Of a stretch of DNA of 64,000 bases, positions 35,453-44,032 are shown piece after piece (positions within the stretch are counted from its first letter, which is position 1; each line of letters begins with the position of its first letter). Source of the DNA: Bradyrhizobium sp. WSM1743 (GTDB taxonomy: Bacteria > Pseudomonadota > Alphaproteobacteria > Rhizobiales > Xanthobacteraceae); contig NZ_AXAZ01000015.1 in NCBI RefSeq assembly GCF_000473065.1, forward strand, positions 85,255-149,254. Reading direction: 5' to 3'. The notes below the pieces were generated by a model. The model saw only the letters and a program-made list of their open reading frames with translations, ran no database searches and was not told where the DNA came from. The position numbers and the translations under genes were made by a program.

Positions 35453-36655
35453 ATGAAGTTCGGCATCTTCTACGAGCTGCAACTGCCACGGCCCTGGGTG
35501 GCCGGCGACGAGCTCGCCCTCTACCAGAACGCGCTCTCGCAGATGGAGCTCGCCGACAAGCTCGGCTACGACCATGCCTGGGTGGTCGAGCATCACTTCC
35601 TCGAAGAATATTCCCACTCGCCTTCGCCGGAATCCTTCCTCGCCGCGGCCAGCCAGCGCACCAGGAAGATCAGGCTCGGCCACGGCATTCTCCAGCTCAC
35701 CACCAATCACCCGGCACGCGTCGCCGAGCGTGTCGCGGTGCTCGACCTGCTCAGCAACGGCCGCTGTGAATTCGGCATGGGCGAGAGCGCGTCCATCACC
35801 GAGCTCGAGCCGTTCGGCCGCGACATGGAGACCAAGAAGGAGGTGTTCGAGGAGGCGGTTGCCGCGATCTTCCCGATGTTCAAGGACGCCGGCAGCGAGC
35901 ATCACGGCAGGTATTTCGACATCCCCTTGCGCAACGTCGTGCCCAAGCCGGTGCAGAAGCCACACCCGCCGCTGTGGATGGCTTGCTCGCAGCTGCCGAC
36001 CATCGAGCGCGCCGGCCGCCACGGTTTTGGCGCGCTCGGCTTCCAGTTCGTCAGCGCCGATGCTGCGCATGCCTGGGTGCACGCCTATTACAACGCCATG
36101 ACCAAGCGCCTGCACAAGCTCGCCGACTACGAGATCAACCCGAACATGGCGCTGGTGTCGTTCTTCATGTGCGCCAAGACCGACGAGGAGGCGCGTGCGC
36201 GGGCCGACGGCGCCACCTTCTTCCAGTTCGCGCTGCGCTTCTACGGCGCCTCGCAGAACCGCCAGCGGCCCACGCCCTACACCGTCAACATGTGGGACGA
36301 ATACAACAAGTGGAAGCGCGACAATCCGCAAGCCCAGGAGGCGGCGCTGCGCGGCGGCCTGATCGGCTCGCCCGAGACGATCCGAAAGAAGCTGAAGCGC
36401 TTCCAGTCTTCGCATATCGACCAGGTCATCCTGCTCAACCAGGCCGGCAAGAACAGCCACGAGCACATCTGCGAATCGCTCGAGCTGTTCGGCCGCGAAG
36501 TGATGCCCGAGTTCCAGAACGATCCGGCGCAGGCGGTCTGGAAGCAAGGGGTGATGAGCGGCGAGATCAAGCTGGAAGAGATCGACACCGAGGCCTTCAC
36601 GGATCGCTACGGCAAGCTCGCGATCAACGTCGCCCCGATGAAGGCGGCGGGATAG
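35453..36655 (+). CDS. LLM-class flavin-dependent oxidoreductase
   Basis: 400 aa from ATG 35453 (GGGAGGGCGAC before it). Luciferase-like TIM barrel: 'MKFGIFYELQLPRPW', 'LGYDHAWVVEHHFLEEYSHS', 'GILQLTTNHPARVAERVAVL' and 'LSNGRCEFGMGESASITELE'. Such enzymes use reduced FMN and O2 to oxidise small substrates; the substrate here is unknown. No flavin reductase is adjacent. Single gene divergent from the helicase gene. Confidence 0.92.
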   Translation: MKFGIFYELQLPRPWVAGDELALYQNALSQMELADKLGYDHAWVVEHHFLEEYSHSPSPESFLAAASQRTRKIRLGHGILQLTTNHPARVAERVAVLDLLSNGRCEFGMGESASITELEPFGRDMETKKEVFEEAVAAIFPMFKDAGSEHHGRYFDIPLRNVVPKPVQKPHPPLWMACSQLPTIERAGRHGFGALGFQFVSADAAHAWVHAYYNAMTKRLHKLADYEINPNMALVSFFMCAKTDEEARARADGATFFQFALRFYGASQNRQRPTPYTVNMWDEYNKWKRDNPQAQEAALRGGLIGSPETIRKKLKRFQSSHIDQVILLNQAGKNSHEHICESLELFGREVMPEFQNDPAQAVWKQGVMSGEIKLEEIDTEAFTDRYGKLAINVAPMKAAG

Positions 36656-36665
36656 ACGCGCGCAC

Positions 36666-37145
36666 CTAGTCCCAATATGGAATCGCCGGGCGGGCGATCA
36701 TCAGCCAGAAGATCATCAGCACGGCTGCGAACGCTGGAAACCCAAACGCGAACCACCATCGGAAGAGAAGGTAATACCGGGCAGGCAGCTTGGTGTTGCT
36801 CGCAACCGCTGCGACGGCGAGATCGCGCATCTGCATCTGCATCCACACCACCGGAAGCCAGAAGGCGCCGGTCACTACATAGAGTGCGATGGACGCCGCA
36901 ATCCAGCCGTCGCGAAGGGAATACCCGCCCAACCACGCGAGCCATGTGCCGGTGATCGGCTGCAGGATCACGGCACTCGCCGTGAACAGGAAATCGGCCA
37001 GCACCACCGTCTGCGCGACTCCCGCAATCTCGCGCGGGTCGCCGCGCAGATGCGCCACCAGCATGAAGAAAGCGATGCCGGCGCCGGTGCCGAGCAGGAC
37101 TGCGGCGCCGATGATGTGCGCCATCTTCACGAGGAAGTAGAGCAT
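36666..37145 (-). CDS. DUF2269 integral membrane protein
   Basis: 159 aa, four membrane helices ('FLVKMAHIIGAAVLLGTGAG', 'ADFLFTASAVILQPITGTWL', 'AASIALYVVTGAFWLPVVWM', 'FAFGFPAFAAVLMIFWLMIA'). DUF2269 proteins resemble heme-less b-type cytochrome or copper-resistance-like membrane modules; role not known. Its ATG shares one base with the TGA of the SDR-DoxX gene, so both are made from one mRNA. Confidence 0.87.
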   Translation of the reverse strand: MLYFLVKMAHIIGAAVLLGTGAGIAFFMLVAHLRGDPREIAGVAQTVVLADFLFTASAVILQPITGTWLAWLGGYSLRDGWIAASIALYVVTGAFWLPVVWMQMQMRDLAVAAVASNTKLPARYYLLFRWWFAFGFPAFAAVLMIFWLMIARPAIPYWD

Positions 37146-38425
37146 CAGCGATCCTCCCGGATCGCCATGGCAACGAGATTGAGCATGATCACCGGCCAGA
37201 TCTTCAGCATCGGTCCCAGCGGATCGGCCCACAGCCGCGGTACCAGCACCGTGCCGATCACGGCGTAGGTGAGCGAGATGATCAATGCTGCCCACAGCCC
37301 GTAACGGCTCAGAGGCCGCCAGAGAATGGCAAGGCCAATGACGATGTCTGCGAGCGCGCCGGCGGTAACGGTGAGCGCTGCGACGTTCTCTTGCAGCCCG
37401 CCTTCCCGTAGCAACGACATGCCAATGTTCCAGCCCGCGCCCAGCGAGATGATGCCTGTGGCGATCCAGAACATGCCGAAGACGCCGAAGATCAGCGGCT
37501 TGAGTGCATACAGCCGTGCAAACCAGCGTTCCTGCACCGAGGCGGGCTCACGTGCGAGCGCGACCTCGAGATGGCGCGGCCTCATGCCGGTCACTCGACG
37601 CCAGGGCTCAGGGTCGCCGGTCGCGCCGCGCCGCATCTCGGCCTGTGCCGTCGAGTTGACGGGCGTTCTCCAGCCCAGCATCTGCGCAACGTCGCCCACG
37701 CGATAAGCGGCTGAAGCCACCCAGGACGGCAGGTGCAAGCGGTAAGCAGGCCTCCAGCGTAGCCAGGACCGAAACAGCGCGACCGCGTCGCTGAAACCAA
37801 TCCGCTCTGGACCGGCCAGATCAAGCGCGACGCGGCAGGGAGCGCCCGGTCGCAGGAAGAACACCACCGTCTCAACGACGTCGTCGAGATGCACGGGTTG
37901 AATAGCTGCCGTGTGTGGCATGACGGGTAGGATCGGAAGTGACGCCAATCCTCGCAACAGCGCGCTGCCACCATAGGCGGGCCGGCCCACCACGACGGAA
38001 GGCCGCAGCACGACCCAGTCGAGGTCCCGCGCCATCAAGACAGCTTCGCCGTCCCGCTTGCTGCGCGAAAAATCGGTGCGGGCATCGCGATCGCTGCCGA
38101 TTGCCGAGAACAGGATGACACGGCGGACGCCCATGCTTTCACAGGCCGCATAAAGCGCCGCGCTGCCGGCGACATGAACGCCTTGCATGTCCTGTCCCTG
38201 CAGCGCACCCGCCGCATTGATGACGGCATCGGCGCCTGCAAGAACGCTCTTCCATTTCGAAGCGTCGGTGGTGCGCGCAACATCGAGGGCGACGTGGACG
38301 TGGTGCCTGTCGGGTGACGTCACCGGATGACGGGAGACCAATACGCATTCATGCCCTTCGGCGGACAGCCTGGCATGGATTGCCGATCCAATAAGCCCCG
38401 TACCCCCAACGAGAACGATGCGCAT
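37145..38425 (-). CDS. NAD(P)-binding SDR fused to DoxX-like membrane domain
   Basis: 426 aa. Residues 1-~210 form an atypical SDR (NmrA/complex-I NDUFA9-like) with the dinucleotide loop 'LVGGTGLIGSAI' and 'AADAVINAAGAL'-type chain. Residues ~295-426 contain four membrane helices of DoxX-like type ('LKPLIFGVFGMFWIATGIIS', 'TVTAGALADIVIGLAILWRP'). The fusion suggests an inner-membrane oxidoreductase linked to a quinone or redox partner, with the DUF2269 protein as likely partner. Confidence 0.9.
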   Translation of the reverse strand: MRIVLVGGTGLIGSAIHARLSAEGHECVLVSRHPVTSPDRHHVHVALDVARTTDASKWKSVLAGADAVINAAGALQGQDMQGVHVAGSAALYAACESMGVRRVILFSAIGSDRDARTDFSRSKRDGEAVLMARDLDWVVLRPSVVVGRPAYGGSALLRGLASLPILPVMPHTAAIQPVHLDDVVETVVFFLRPGAPCRVALDLAGPERIGFSDAVALFRSWLRWRPAYRLHLPSWVASAAYRVGDVAQMLGWRTPVNSTAQAEMRRGATGDPEPWRRVTGMRPRHLEVALAREPASVQERWFARLYALKPLIFGVFGMFWIATGIISLGAGWNIGMSLLREGGLQENVAALTVTAGALADIVIGLAILWRPLSRYGLWAALIISLTYAVIGTVLVPRLWADPLGPMLKIWPVIMLNLVAMAIREDR

Positions 38426-38758
38426 TGATTGCTTCTTCGATCTGTCGGCCAGGATAATGCAAGCCGCTGATCAACTCCGAAGATCTGGAGAATAAAGCGG
38501 GTGTGATGCGATCGTTCCTCGCGGTGGAACTGGAGGTTCGCAAAGGGGCCGCCAAGTCATGTTGCTGACGCAATCTCTGTCTTAGTCGGTGACAACTTAA
38601 AACACTACGTGGGAATCACCCCGGTTCGCACGACGGTTCCATAGCCAAGGGGTTGGCTCGAATCCGCAAAACATCGGCGCAAGGTTCATGAATGCTTTCG
38701 CGTTCGCTTGCGCTGTTTGCGGTGCCGGGAACCGGACGACGAAAAAATCACAGGAGTT
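38426..38758. other. Gene-free divergent intergenic region
   Basis: 333 bp between the SDR-DoxX operon and the RlpA-like gene. Probably holds both promoters; I find no clear motif, repeat or RNA. Confidence 0.4.
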
Positions 38759-38761
38759 ATG

Positions 38762-39250
38762 ATGCTGTTCCGCTCGAGCGCCGCACTTTGCGGCGCCCTG
38801 GTCGCGCTTGCTATGTCTGTTACCGTTGCTCGAACTGAAACGCGTGGGGTTCACTCAAACACCGTCGATGCCGCCTCCGGGGATGCGGTCGTCGGCGCTG
38901 CATCCATGTACAATCCATTCAAGCCCGGCAAGGAGGAGGGCGGTCCGCGCACAGCCTCCGGCGAGCGTTATGATCCCGCTGCCTGGACGGCTGCCATCAA
39001 GACGAGTCTGCGAAGGAAATTTGGTGGCGTCCAATTTGGCGCGAGGCCGAAATATGCTCTCGTCGAGGCCGCAGGCAAGAAGGTCATCGTCAAGATCAAT
39101 GACGTCGGACCACTCAGGCCCGGCCGCATCATCGACTTCAACGAGCGCACGATGCGCCATTTCGATCCGAGCCTGGAGCGCGGAGTCATCAAGGACGTGA
39201 GAGTGAGCCCCCTTTCAGGGGACGATTGGACGCTGGGGCCGGTGGGCTAA
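38762..39250 (+). CDS. RlpA-like double-psi beta-barrel protein
   Basis: 162 aa. ATG 38762 is chosen because AGGAG lies five bases before it; the ATG at 38759 is too close. The signal region 'SSAALCGALVALAMSVTVAR' precedes a septal-RlpA-like core: 'ASGERYDPAAWTAAI', 'ALVEAAGKKVIVKINDVGPL' and 'GRIIDFNERTMRHFD'. The conserved 'NDxGP' Asp is present. RlpA proteins cleave or bind naked glycan strands; this short form lacks a SPOR domain. A secreted peptidoglycan-active protein is probable. Confidence 0.85.
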   Translation: MLFRSSAALCGALVALAMSVTVARTETRGVHSNTVDAASGDAVVGAASMYNPFKPGKEEGGPRTASGERYDPAAWTAAIKTSLRRKFGGVQFGARPKYALVEAAGKKVIVKINDVGPLRPGRIIDFNERTMRHFDPSLERGVIKDVRVSPLSGDDWTLGPVG

Positions 39251-39483
39251 ACGTCACGCGCGGTTGAAAGGCAGCTGCGTTGGCCACTTCCGTTTGACGG
39301 CCCATGGCCGACCTGCCGGTGCGTTCAGCCGAGGACCGTTCGCGGCCCCAAAGCGGACGCTGGATATCCTTGCATTCCGCCGGAAGTGACTGCGGCTATG
39401 CCCGCCGGCTGAGGCCTCTCTGTCTTCCGCGGAAATCACCTTGTTGCTATCCTCCCGCAAAACAAAATCTTGCGGAGGAAACG

Positions 39484-40269
39484 ATGCGGTCTCAGACAGT
39501 GCCCGCGAATCCGGGAGCTGCCGATGTCACGTCTGCGGTGCTCGCCATCGGCCGCTCTGATTTCCCGGATGTGCTGATCGACACGCTGCGTCGGCAAGCG
39601 GAGGTCGGCCATTGCATGGTGTTCGCGCTGAGCCGGGCTGGTGCCGCGCGCTGCCTGCTCGATGCCGGCAACATCCCGATCGGCGGCGATCTCGGCGAAG
39701 CCTATGCCGGACACTTCCACGAATCTGATCCCAACCGCGACGCGATGTTCGAAGGCGAGGGCGGCGCGCCGATCATGCTGCCTCAGTTCGCGCCGCGCAT
39801 GTACGGCGCGCGTTACCGAAAAATCTTCTTCCAGGATTCCGGCATCGTCGACAAATGCGCGACCGCGATCTGGACCGGCGACACCTGTTTCTACGTCAAC
39901 TTCTATCGCATCGCCGCGCAGGGCCGCTTCAGCGAGGGGCAGCGGGAACGGCTGAAGTCGATCGCGCCGGTCGTCAGCGCGAGCGTGGCGTGCCATTTCC
40001 GGCAAGCCGCAACCCCTGAGAAGACGCTGGCCGCGTTGTTCGCAACGTGCGCGCCGCTCGCCGCGCTGACCCCGCGCGAGCAGGAGGTCTGCCGCCGCAT
40101 CCTGCTCGGCTTCAGCTCCGAGGCGATCTCGCAAGGACTCGGCATCAGCCTGCACTCGACCCTGACCTACCGCAAGCGCGCCTATGAGCGGCTTGGCATC
40201 TCCTCGCAGAGCGAATTGTTTGCGATCGTGCTGAGATTGCTTACGGGGCCTCATGGCCTGGCTTCATAA
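39484..40269 (+). CDS. LuxR-family transcriptional regulator
   Basis: 261 aa from ATG 39484 (TGCGGAGGAAACG upstream). The C-terminal HTH is clear: 'LTPREQEVCRRILLGFSSEA' and 'SLHSTLTYRKRAYERLGISS'. The N-terminal ~190 residues look like a PAS/GAF-type or autoinducer-like sensor ('GDTCFYVNFYRIAAQGRFSE') but no family is certain. It stops one base before the convergent azoreductase stop, so the genes are convergent and adjacent. Confidence 0.88.
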   Translation: MRSQTVPANPGAADVTSAVLAIGRSDFPDVLIDTLRRQAEVGHCMVFALSRAGAARCLLDAGNIPIGGDLGEAYAGHFHESDPNRDAMFEGEGGAPIMLPQFAPRMYGARYRKIFFQDSGIVDKCATAIWTGDTCFYVNFYRIAAQGRFSEGQRERLKSIAPVVSASVACHFRQAATPEKTLAALFATCAPLAALTPREQEVCRRILLGFSSEAISQGLGISLHSTLTYRKRAYERLGISSQSELFAIVLRLLTGPHGLAS

Positions 40270-40932
40270 TCATGCAATCGCCTCTGTTGTCCGCGACAGC
40301 AGGTCTTCCGCCAGCCGTGACCCGGCCTCCCGTGCATCCTGGCGAGCCGCATGGTCAATATCGGGGCCAAAGAGGGTCTTCTGAATGATTAGACTGCGGA
40401 CATCTTCGATACCGATGAAGCGCAACCACGCTTCTAGATAGGGTTTTTGAAAGTCGAAGCGCTGCGCCGGAGTGATGGATTGCGCCGCATAGTCGAGACC
40501 TCGCGCATGGACGACCACCGCGATCTTATCCCGGAGCAGTCCTCCGAACCCGTGTTCAGGATCGAATGAGAAAAGGATGTCCTTCTGCGACACCAGGTCG
40601 ATGAAGTGCTTGAGCTTGTAGGGAATGCTGAAATTCCAGAGGGGCGTCGACAGCAGGAGAATATCCGCCCAGTGCAGTTGTTGCGCCAATTCTTGCAATG
40701 TGGCCCATGCCTGCTGTTGCGAAGGGGTAAGCGGCGTGCCGCTGAGCCCCGCATATTTGGCCAACATCGCGTCCTCACCGAATTCGGGGAGGTCGACATC
40801 CCATAGGTCGAGCGTTGAAATCTCCAAGTCGGGTCGCCGAGCACGATAGCTTTGAACAAAGGCCTCGGCGACCTCACGCGAGGCGGAACGCGCTTTGCGG
40901 GGCGAGGAAACGATATGCAGTAGCTTGGTCAT
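40270..40932 (-). CDS. FMN-dependent NADH-azoreductase (AzoR/AcpD family)
   Basis: 220 aa flavodoxin-like protein. 'MTKLLHIVSSPRKARSASRE' is the FMN phosphate loop; 'LLLSTPLWNFSIPYKLKHFI' contains the conserved P-[LM]-W/YNF motif and 'VVHARGLDYA' follows. It reduces azo or quinone compounds with NAD(P)H and FMN. It is divergent from the LysR gene 98 bp away, a frequent arrangement in which the LysR protein controls the reductase in response to quinone-type stress (inference). Confidence 0.93.
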   Translation of the reverse strand: MTKLLHIVSSPRKARSASREVAEAFVQSYRARRPDLEISTLDLWDVDLPEFGEDAMLAKYAGLSGTPLTPSQQQAWATLQELAQQLHWADILLLSTPLWNFSIPYKLKHFIDLVSQKDILFSFDPEHGFGGLLRDKIAVVVHARGLDYAAQSITPAQRFDFQKPYLEAWLRFIGIEDVRSLIIQKTLFGPDIDHAARQDAREAGSRLAEDLLSRTTEAIA

Positions 40933-41030
40933 GGATCGTCCTTGCTCATTGTGACGGACCGCATTGCCTCATATTTTAATCCGATATAGAAATTGAAATT
41001 ATCGACGGCATTCATCATGGATCACAATAT

Positions 41031-41891
41031 ATGTTGGAATTGGTCCTGCTCAGGACGTTCGTCGCGGTGTTCGACGAAGGCGGCTTCAGTCGGGCAGCAG
41101 CGCGACTGAACCTTACGCAGTCGGCCGTCAGTGGGCACCTGCGCCGTCTTGAGGAGAAGGTCGGAAAGCCGTTACTCAACAGGACGACGCGCTCGCTGGA
41201 GATGACACTCGATGGCGAGCGCTTGCTCGCCTATGCCCGGGCGATGCTCGCCCTTAACCGGGATGCTTTGGCCGATCTGGCGCAGTCACCCTTTCACGGC
41301 AGGGTTCGCGTCGGCCTCTCGGAAGACTTCGCACAGGTCCCCATCCTTCGCGCCTTGCAGGCATTCGGCGCTGATCGCCCTGGATTGCAGGTCGAGGTGC
41401 AAGTCGGGATTCCGGGTGCGCTCCTCTCGAAGATGAACGAGGGCAAAATCGAACTGGTGCTGGGATCACAGTGTGAGGGTGAGGAGATGGGGCGCCTCCT
41501 GTGGCGCGAGCCTCTTGTCTGGGCATGGGCGGATCACACCGTGGATCTTCCGGACCCGCTGCCGTTGGCCGTGTTACCGGAGCCTTGCCCCTACAGGGAA
41601 GTTGCTCTTGAACGGCTTGCCAAGGCCGGGATCAGCCAGCGCACGGTGATGATCTGCGCCAGCAACGCCAGCCTGAGGGCGGCCGCCATCTCAGGCTTTG
41701 CTGTAGCGCCGATGATCGCCAGTCAACTGAGAAACGGCCTGGTCAGGGTACCCAAAAGCTACGGTCTGCCAGAGTTACCAGAAGCGGAGTTCAGGCTATT
41801 TGCCGCATCGAACGGCGATACCTCCGTCCTCGAAGAACTGGCGGAGGCCATCATGAACGCCGTTCCTCGAAGGCACGCTGGCGAGGAGTGA
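41031..41891 (+). CDS. LysR-family transcriptional regulator
   Basis: 286 aa. N-terminal winged HTH 'LLRTFVAVFDEGGFSRAAAR', 'NLTQSAVSGHLRRLEEKVGK' then 'RTTRSLEMTLDGERLLAYAR', followed by a periplasmic-binding-like effector domain ('GRVRVGLSEDFAQVPILRAL'). Divergent with the azoreductase gene, which it probably regulates. The start at 41031 is used, with an out-of-frame ATG at 41017 ignored. Confidence 0.94.
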   Translation: MLELVLLRTFVAVFDEGGFSRAAARLNLTQSAVSGHLRRLEEKVGKPLLNRTTRSLEMTLDGERLLAYARAMLALNRDALADLAQSPFHGRVRVGLSEDFAQVPILRALQAFGADRPGLQVEVQVGIPGALLSKMNEGKIELVLGSQCEGEEMGRLLWREPLVWAWADHTVDLPDPLPLAVLPEPCPYREVALERLAKAGISQRTVMICASNASLRAAAISGFAVAPMIASQLRNGLVRVPKSYGLPELPEAEFRLFAASNGDTSVLEELAEAIMNAVPRRHAGEE

Positions 41892-42175
41892 TCCTGAACT
41901 CGCACCTCCACTGCCGCTGGTGACCGAAGCCGCCGCTGATGAAAGAGCGGAGCGTGTCCGCTCCGCCGGGCGACTCAGATCTCGACTCGCTCCGCGATGA
42001 GAAGCGCGTTCTCCACGTCGCTACCTCAATATCAACCGGTTCTCCAAGTTTGTATCCCGCCGAGCAAGAGTTCGGCGTTAACCATCGCTGACAGTTCAAG
42101 TCTGAGCGGCAACGCTTCGAAGTTTCTTAAATTTTGCTGGGTACCTCTTCAGGGCACAGTGACCTGGGGACAGAT

Positions 42176-43039
42176 ATGGCTAAGCGGGCCAAACGTGGAA
42201 AGGCAGAGACGCTCGCACTGCCGATGGCCGCGAGAGTTGCAATTGGCGCCGCGGCGGTCGCCGCATTGGGGTACGGTTTGCTGTCTCGCCCGGCGAGCGT
42301 GCAATCGGCACGGAAACCGTCCGCACCCCAAGCCCAGGCATCGTCAACTCCGGTTTACGTGGCACCTCCGGTTCATGCATCCGCGCCGGCTCCGGCTCCG
42401 ATTCCAGCCCCGGTGCCTCTGGTCGAACCGCCAAAAGCCGACGCTGACACTCCCGGAGCATTGGTTCGGCAGGTGGTTGACTACGCCAGCCGCCAGACGC
42501 CGGGCACCGTGATCATCGATACCAAGAACACGTTCCTCTATTTCGTTCTGAACGACACGCAAGCGATGCGCTACGGCATCGGTGTCGGCCGCGAAGGGTT
42601 TGCATGGTCCGGCGAGCAGACCGTGGCTCGCAAAGCAGAATGGCCGGATTGGCGCCCGCCTGCGGAGATGGTCTCGCGTCAGCCTTATCTGCCGCGTTTC
42701 ATGGCAGGCGGTCCCGGCAACCCGCTCGGCGCCCGGGCGATGTATCTCGGCGAGACCGAATATAGAATTCACGGCACCAACAAGCCCGATACGATTGGCA
42801 AGCGGGTGTCATCCGGCTGTATCCGGCTGACCAATGAGGACGTCGTCGACCTCTATGAGCGGGTGAAAGTCGGAGCGAAGGTGATCGTGCTTCCGGCAAA
42901 TGCGGCTCGCCGACCATTGCAGGGAGCGCCGGGCGACACCGCTTTCCGGTTGCCGGACCCGGCATCGCCGTCGAACCGGCCCCTGGCAGCCAACGCGCAG
43001 ATGCCGTCATCTGGACCGAGGATTGCCGAGGTCCGGTAA
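42176..43039 (+). CDS. L,D-transpeptidase (ErfK/YbiS/YcfS/YnhG family)
   Basis: 287 aa from ATG 42176. One N-terminal membrane anchor (~18-38), a Pro/Ala-rich linker, then a YkuD domain (~108-260). The catalytic set is present: His199 in 'YRIHGTN' and Cys215 in 'SSGCIRL'. The enzyme forms 3-3 cross-links in peptidoglycan or attaches lipoprotein, in the periplasm. Single gene preceded by ~285 bp without a gene. Confidence 0.93.
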   Translation: MAKRAKRGKAETLALPMAARVAIGAAAVAALGYGLLSRPASVQSARKPSAPQAQASSTPVYVAPPVHASAPAPAPIPAPVPLVEPPKADADTPGALVRQVVDYASRQTPGTVIIDTKNTFLYFVLNDTQAMRYGIGVGREGFAWSGEQTVARKAEWPDWRPPAEMVSRQPYLPRFMAGGPGNPLGARAMYLGETEYRIHGTNKPDTIGKRVSSGCIRLTNEDVVDLYERVKVGAKVIVLPANAARRPLQGAPGDTAFRLPDPASPSNRPLAANAQMPSSGPRIAEVR

Positions 43040-43071
43040 CTCAATCCGCTGCCCTCGGTCTGCGTCCGAAT

Positions 43072-43266
43072 TCCGTCCGTCCCTATCGCTAGGGACAGAC
43101 GGCGGCTGCGGAGTTCACTAGTCTGCCCTGAAGCACACGAGAATCCGGAGGAGGCCGCCTTGAGCGCCGCGCATCCACATCGACCCGGCCGCGTTCCGGG
43201 CCGCCCCCTATCCGACACTCGCGATGATGCGCAAGCAGGCGCCGATCGCTTTCGTGCCGCAGGCTA
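43072..43266 (+). pseudogene. Truncated duplicate of P450 promoter and N-terminus
   Basis: The DNA from about 43072 copies the region before and at the start of the P450 gene (43947-44140). Shared parts include 'CCTATCGCTAGGGACAGAC', 'TAGTCTGCCCTG', 'GAGAATCC/GAGAACCC' and the coding stretch that reads 'HIDPAAF', 'YPTLAMMRKQAPIAFVPQ'. The copy stops after the codons for 'FVPQA' and no P450 remainder follows. It is a partial duplication or a remnant left by recombination. Confidence 0.75.
43080..43095 (+). promoter_or_regulatory. Palindrome TCCCTATCGCTAGGGA (copy 1)
   Basis: A 6-bp inverted repeat around TCGC, about 60-80 bp before the start of the truncated copy. The second, slightly altered copy is at 43955-43970 before the real P450. 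Conservation of the palindrome in both copies hints at an operator or promoter part; this is not shown. Confidence 0.35.
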
Positions 43267-43710
43267 ATTTACCGACCGATCTTCTTGATGCAAGTGGGTT
43301 CGCCTCTGGGGTGAGGTGTGCAATCCCAATCGGGTCCAAAGCCCGCACTGGCGTTCCGCTGTGGCAGGAAAGGGTAGTAAATCACAACCGCCGCAAAGAT
43401 GGTGACAGCGACAATTGCTGACACCAGCATCCATACCATGCCCGCGCGATCCGGACTCCAGTGGAGTCGCCGGATGGATCGGTGCTTCCTTGGATTGGGG
43501 TGCTTCATCGTCGTGCCATCGATGTGCGATCCTCTCCATCACAGCACTCATCCGAAATGTTTCTGTAAGGTGCTGCTCCCGCAACTCGATCATCGATGCC
43601 CCGGAAGCTGCGCCTTCCCGGCACAATCGCCCTAACACGATCCATCCCGCGGGTATCAAGAAGACCGGCCACGCGTAGTACAGGACAACAGCCCAATCGG
43701 ATGTTTGCAT
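43264..43710 (-). CDS. Possible membrane protein overlapping the 43269 gene
   Basis: 148 aa open frame. Its first half looks real: 'WAVVLYYAWPVFLIPAGWIV' is a membrane segment followed by 'ASMIELREQHLTETFRMSAV'. The second half is the shadow of a different coding frame. The two ORFs may be one gene broken by a frameshift near 43500. Family not recognised. Confidence 0.3.
   Translation of the reverse strand: MQTSDWAVVLYYAWPVFLIPAGWIVLGRLCREGAASGASMIELREQHLTETFRMSAVMERIAHRWHDDEAPQSKEAPIHPATPLESGSRGHGMDAGVSNCRCHHLCGGCDLLPFPATAERQCGLWTRLGLHTSPQRRTHLHQEDRSVN
43269..43508 (-). CDS. Small membrane protein, hypothetical
   Basis: 79 aa from ATG 43508. Basic N-terminus (MKHPNPRKHRSIRRLHW), one transmembrane helix 'MVWMLVSAIVAVTIFAAVVI', then a short periplasmic tail with two cysteines ('DWDCTPHPRGEPTCIKKIGR'). 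The pattern of helix plus Cys tail suggests a real small protein. It shares DNA with the longer frame at 43264-43710. Confidence 0.5.
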   Translation of the reverse strand: MKHPNPRKHRSIRRLHWSPDRAGMVWMLVSAIVAVTIFAAVVIYYPFLPQRNASAGFGPDWDCTPHPRGEPTCIKKIGR

Positions 43711-43950
43711 GCGATTTGCACCGAAGCTTTCGATTACATCGATTGCAACTTGAGCGATAATCGCTCAAATCGCACGTGAGGTGCGCGCTCACGATTAATC
43801 GATCGTTGCTGGGGCTATTGGCGGGGAACGTGCGGAATTGGCCCTTAATGAACGTTCGCTCTCGCGTTTGTCGATGTCCGCTGTTGAGGTGATAGGGACC
43901 TTGCTATCGCGTCCCCCGCGCTGACTTATGAACACACGCCCAAATGCCGC
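43711..43950. other. Gene-poor region before the P450 promoter
   Basis: About 240 bp with AT-richer parts (for example 43725-43800) than the flanks. No supported gene or repeat apart from what is listed around it. It lies between the small membrane proteins and the second copy of the duplicated segment. Confidence 0.35.
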
Positions 43951-43954
43951 CTGT

Positions 43955-43970
43955 CCCCATCGCTAGGGAC
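43955..43970 (+). promoter_or_regulatory. Palindrome TCCCCATCGCTAGGGA (copy 2) before P450
   Basis: Imperfect copy of the element at 43080, 63 bp before the P450 start codon. Candidate binding site for a regulator of the P450 gene. Confidence 0.35.
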
Positions 43971-44032
43971 AGACGCCGGCGCCGGATTTCGCTAGTCTGC
44001 CCTGGAGGAAACGAGAACCCAGGGAAGCCGCC

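Noticed and set aside
41851..42099. 82-aa minus-strand frame before the L,D-transpeptidase gene
   Set aside because: Ser/Arg-rich, overlaps the lysR end and has no ribosome site or family; possibly a relic but not supportable.
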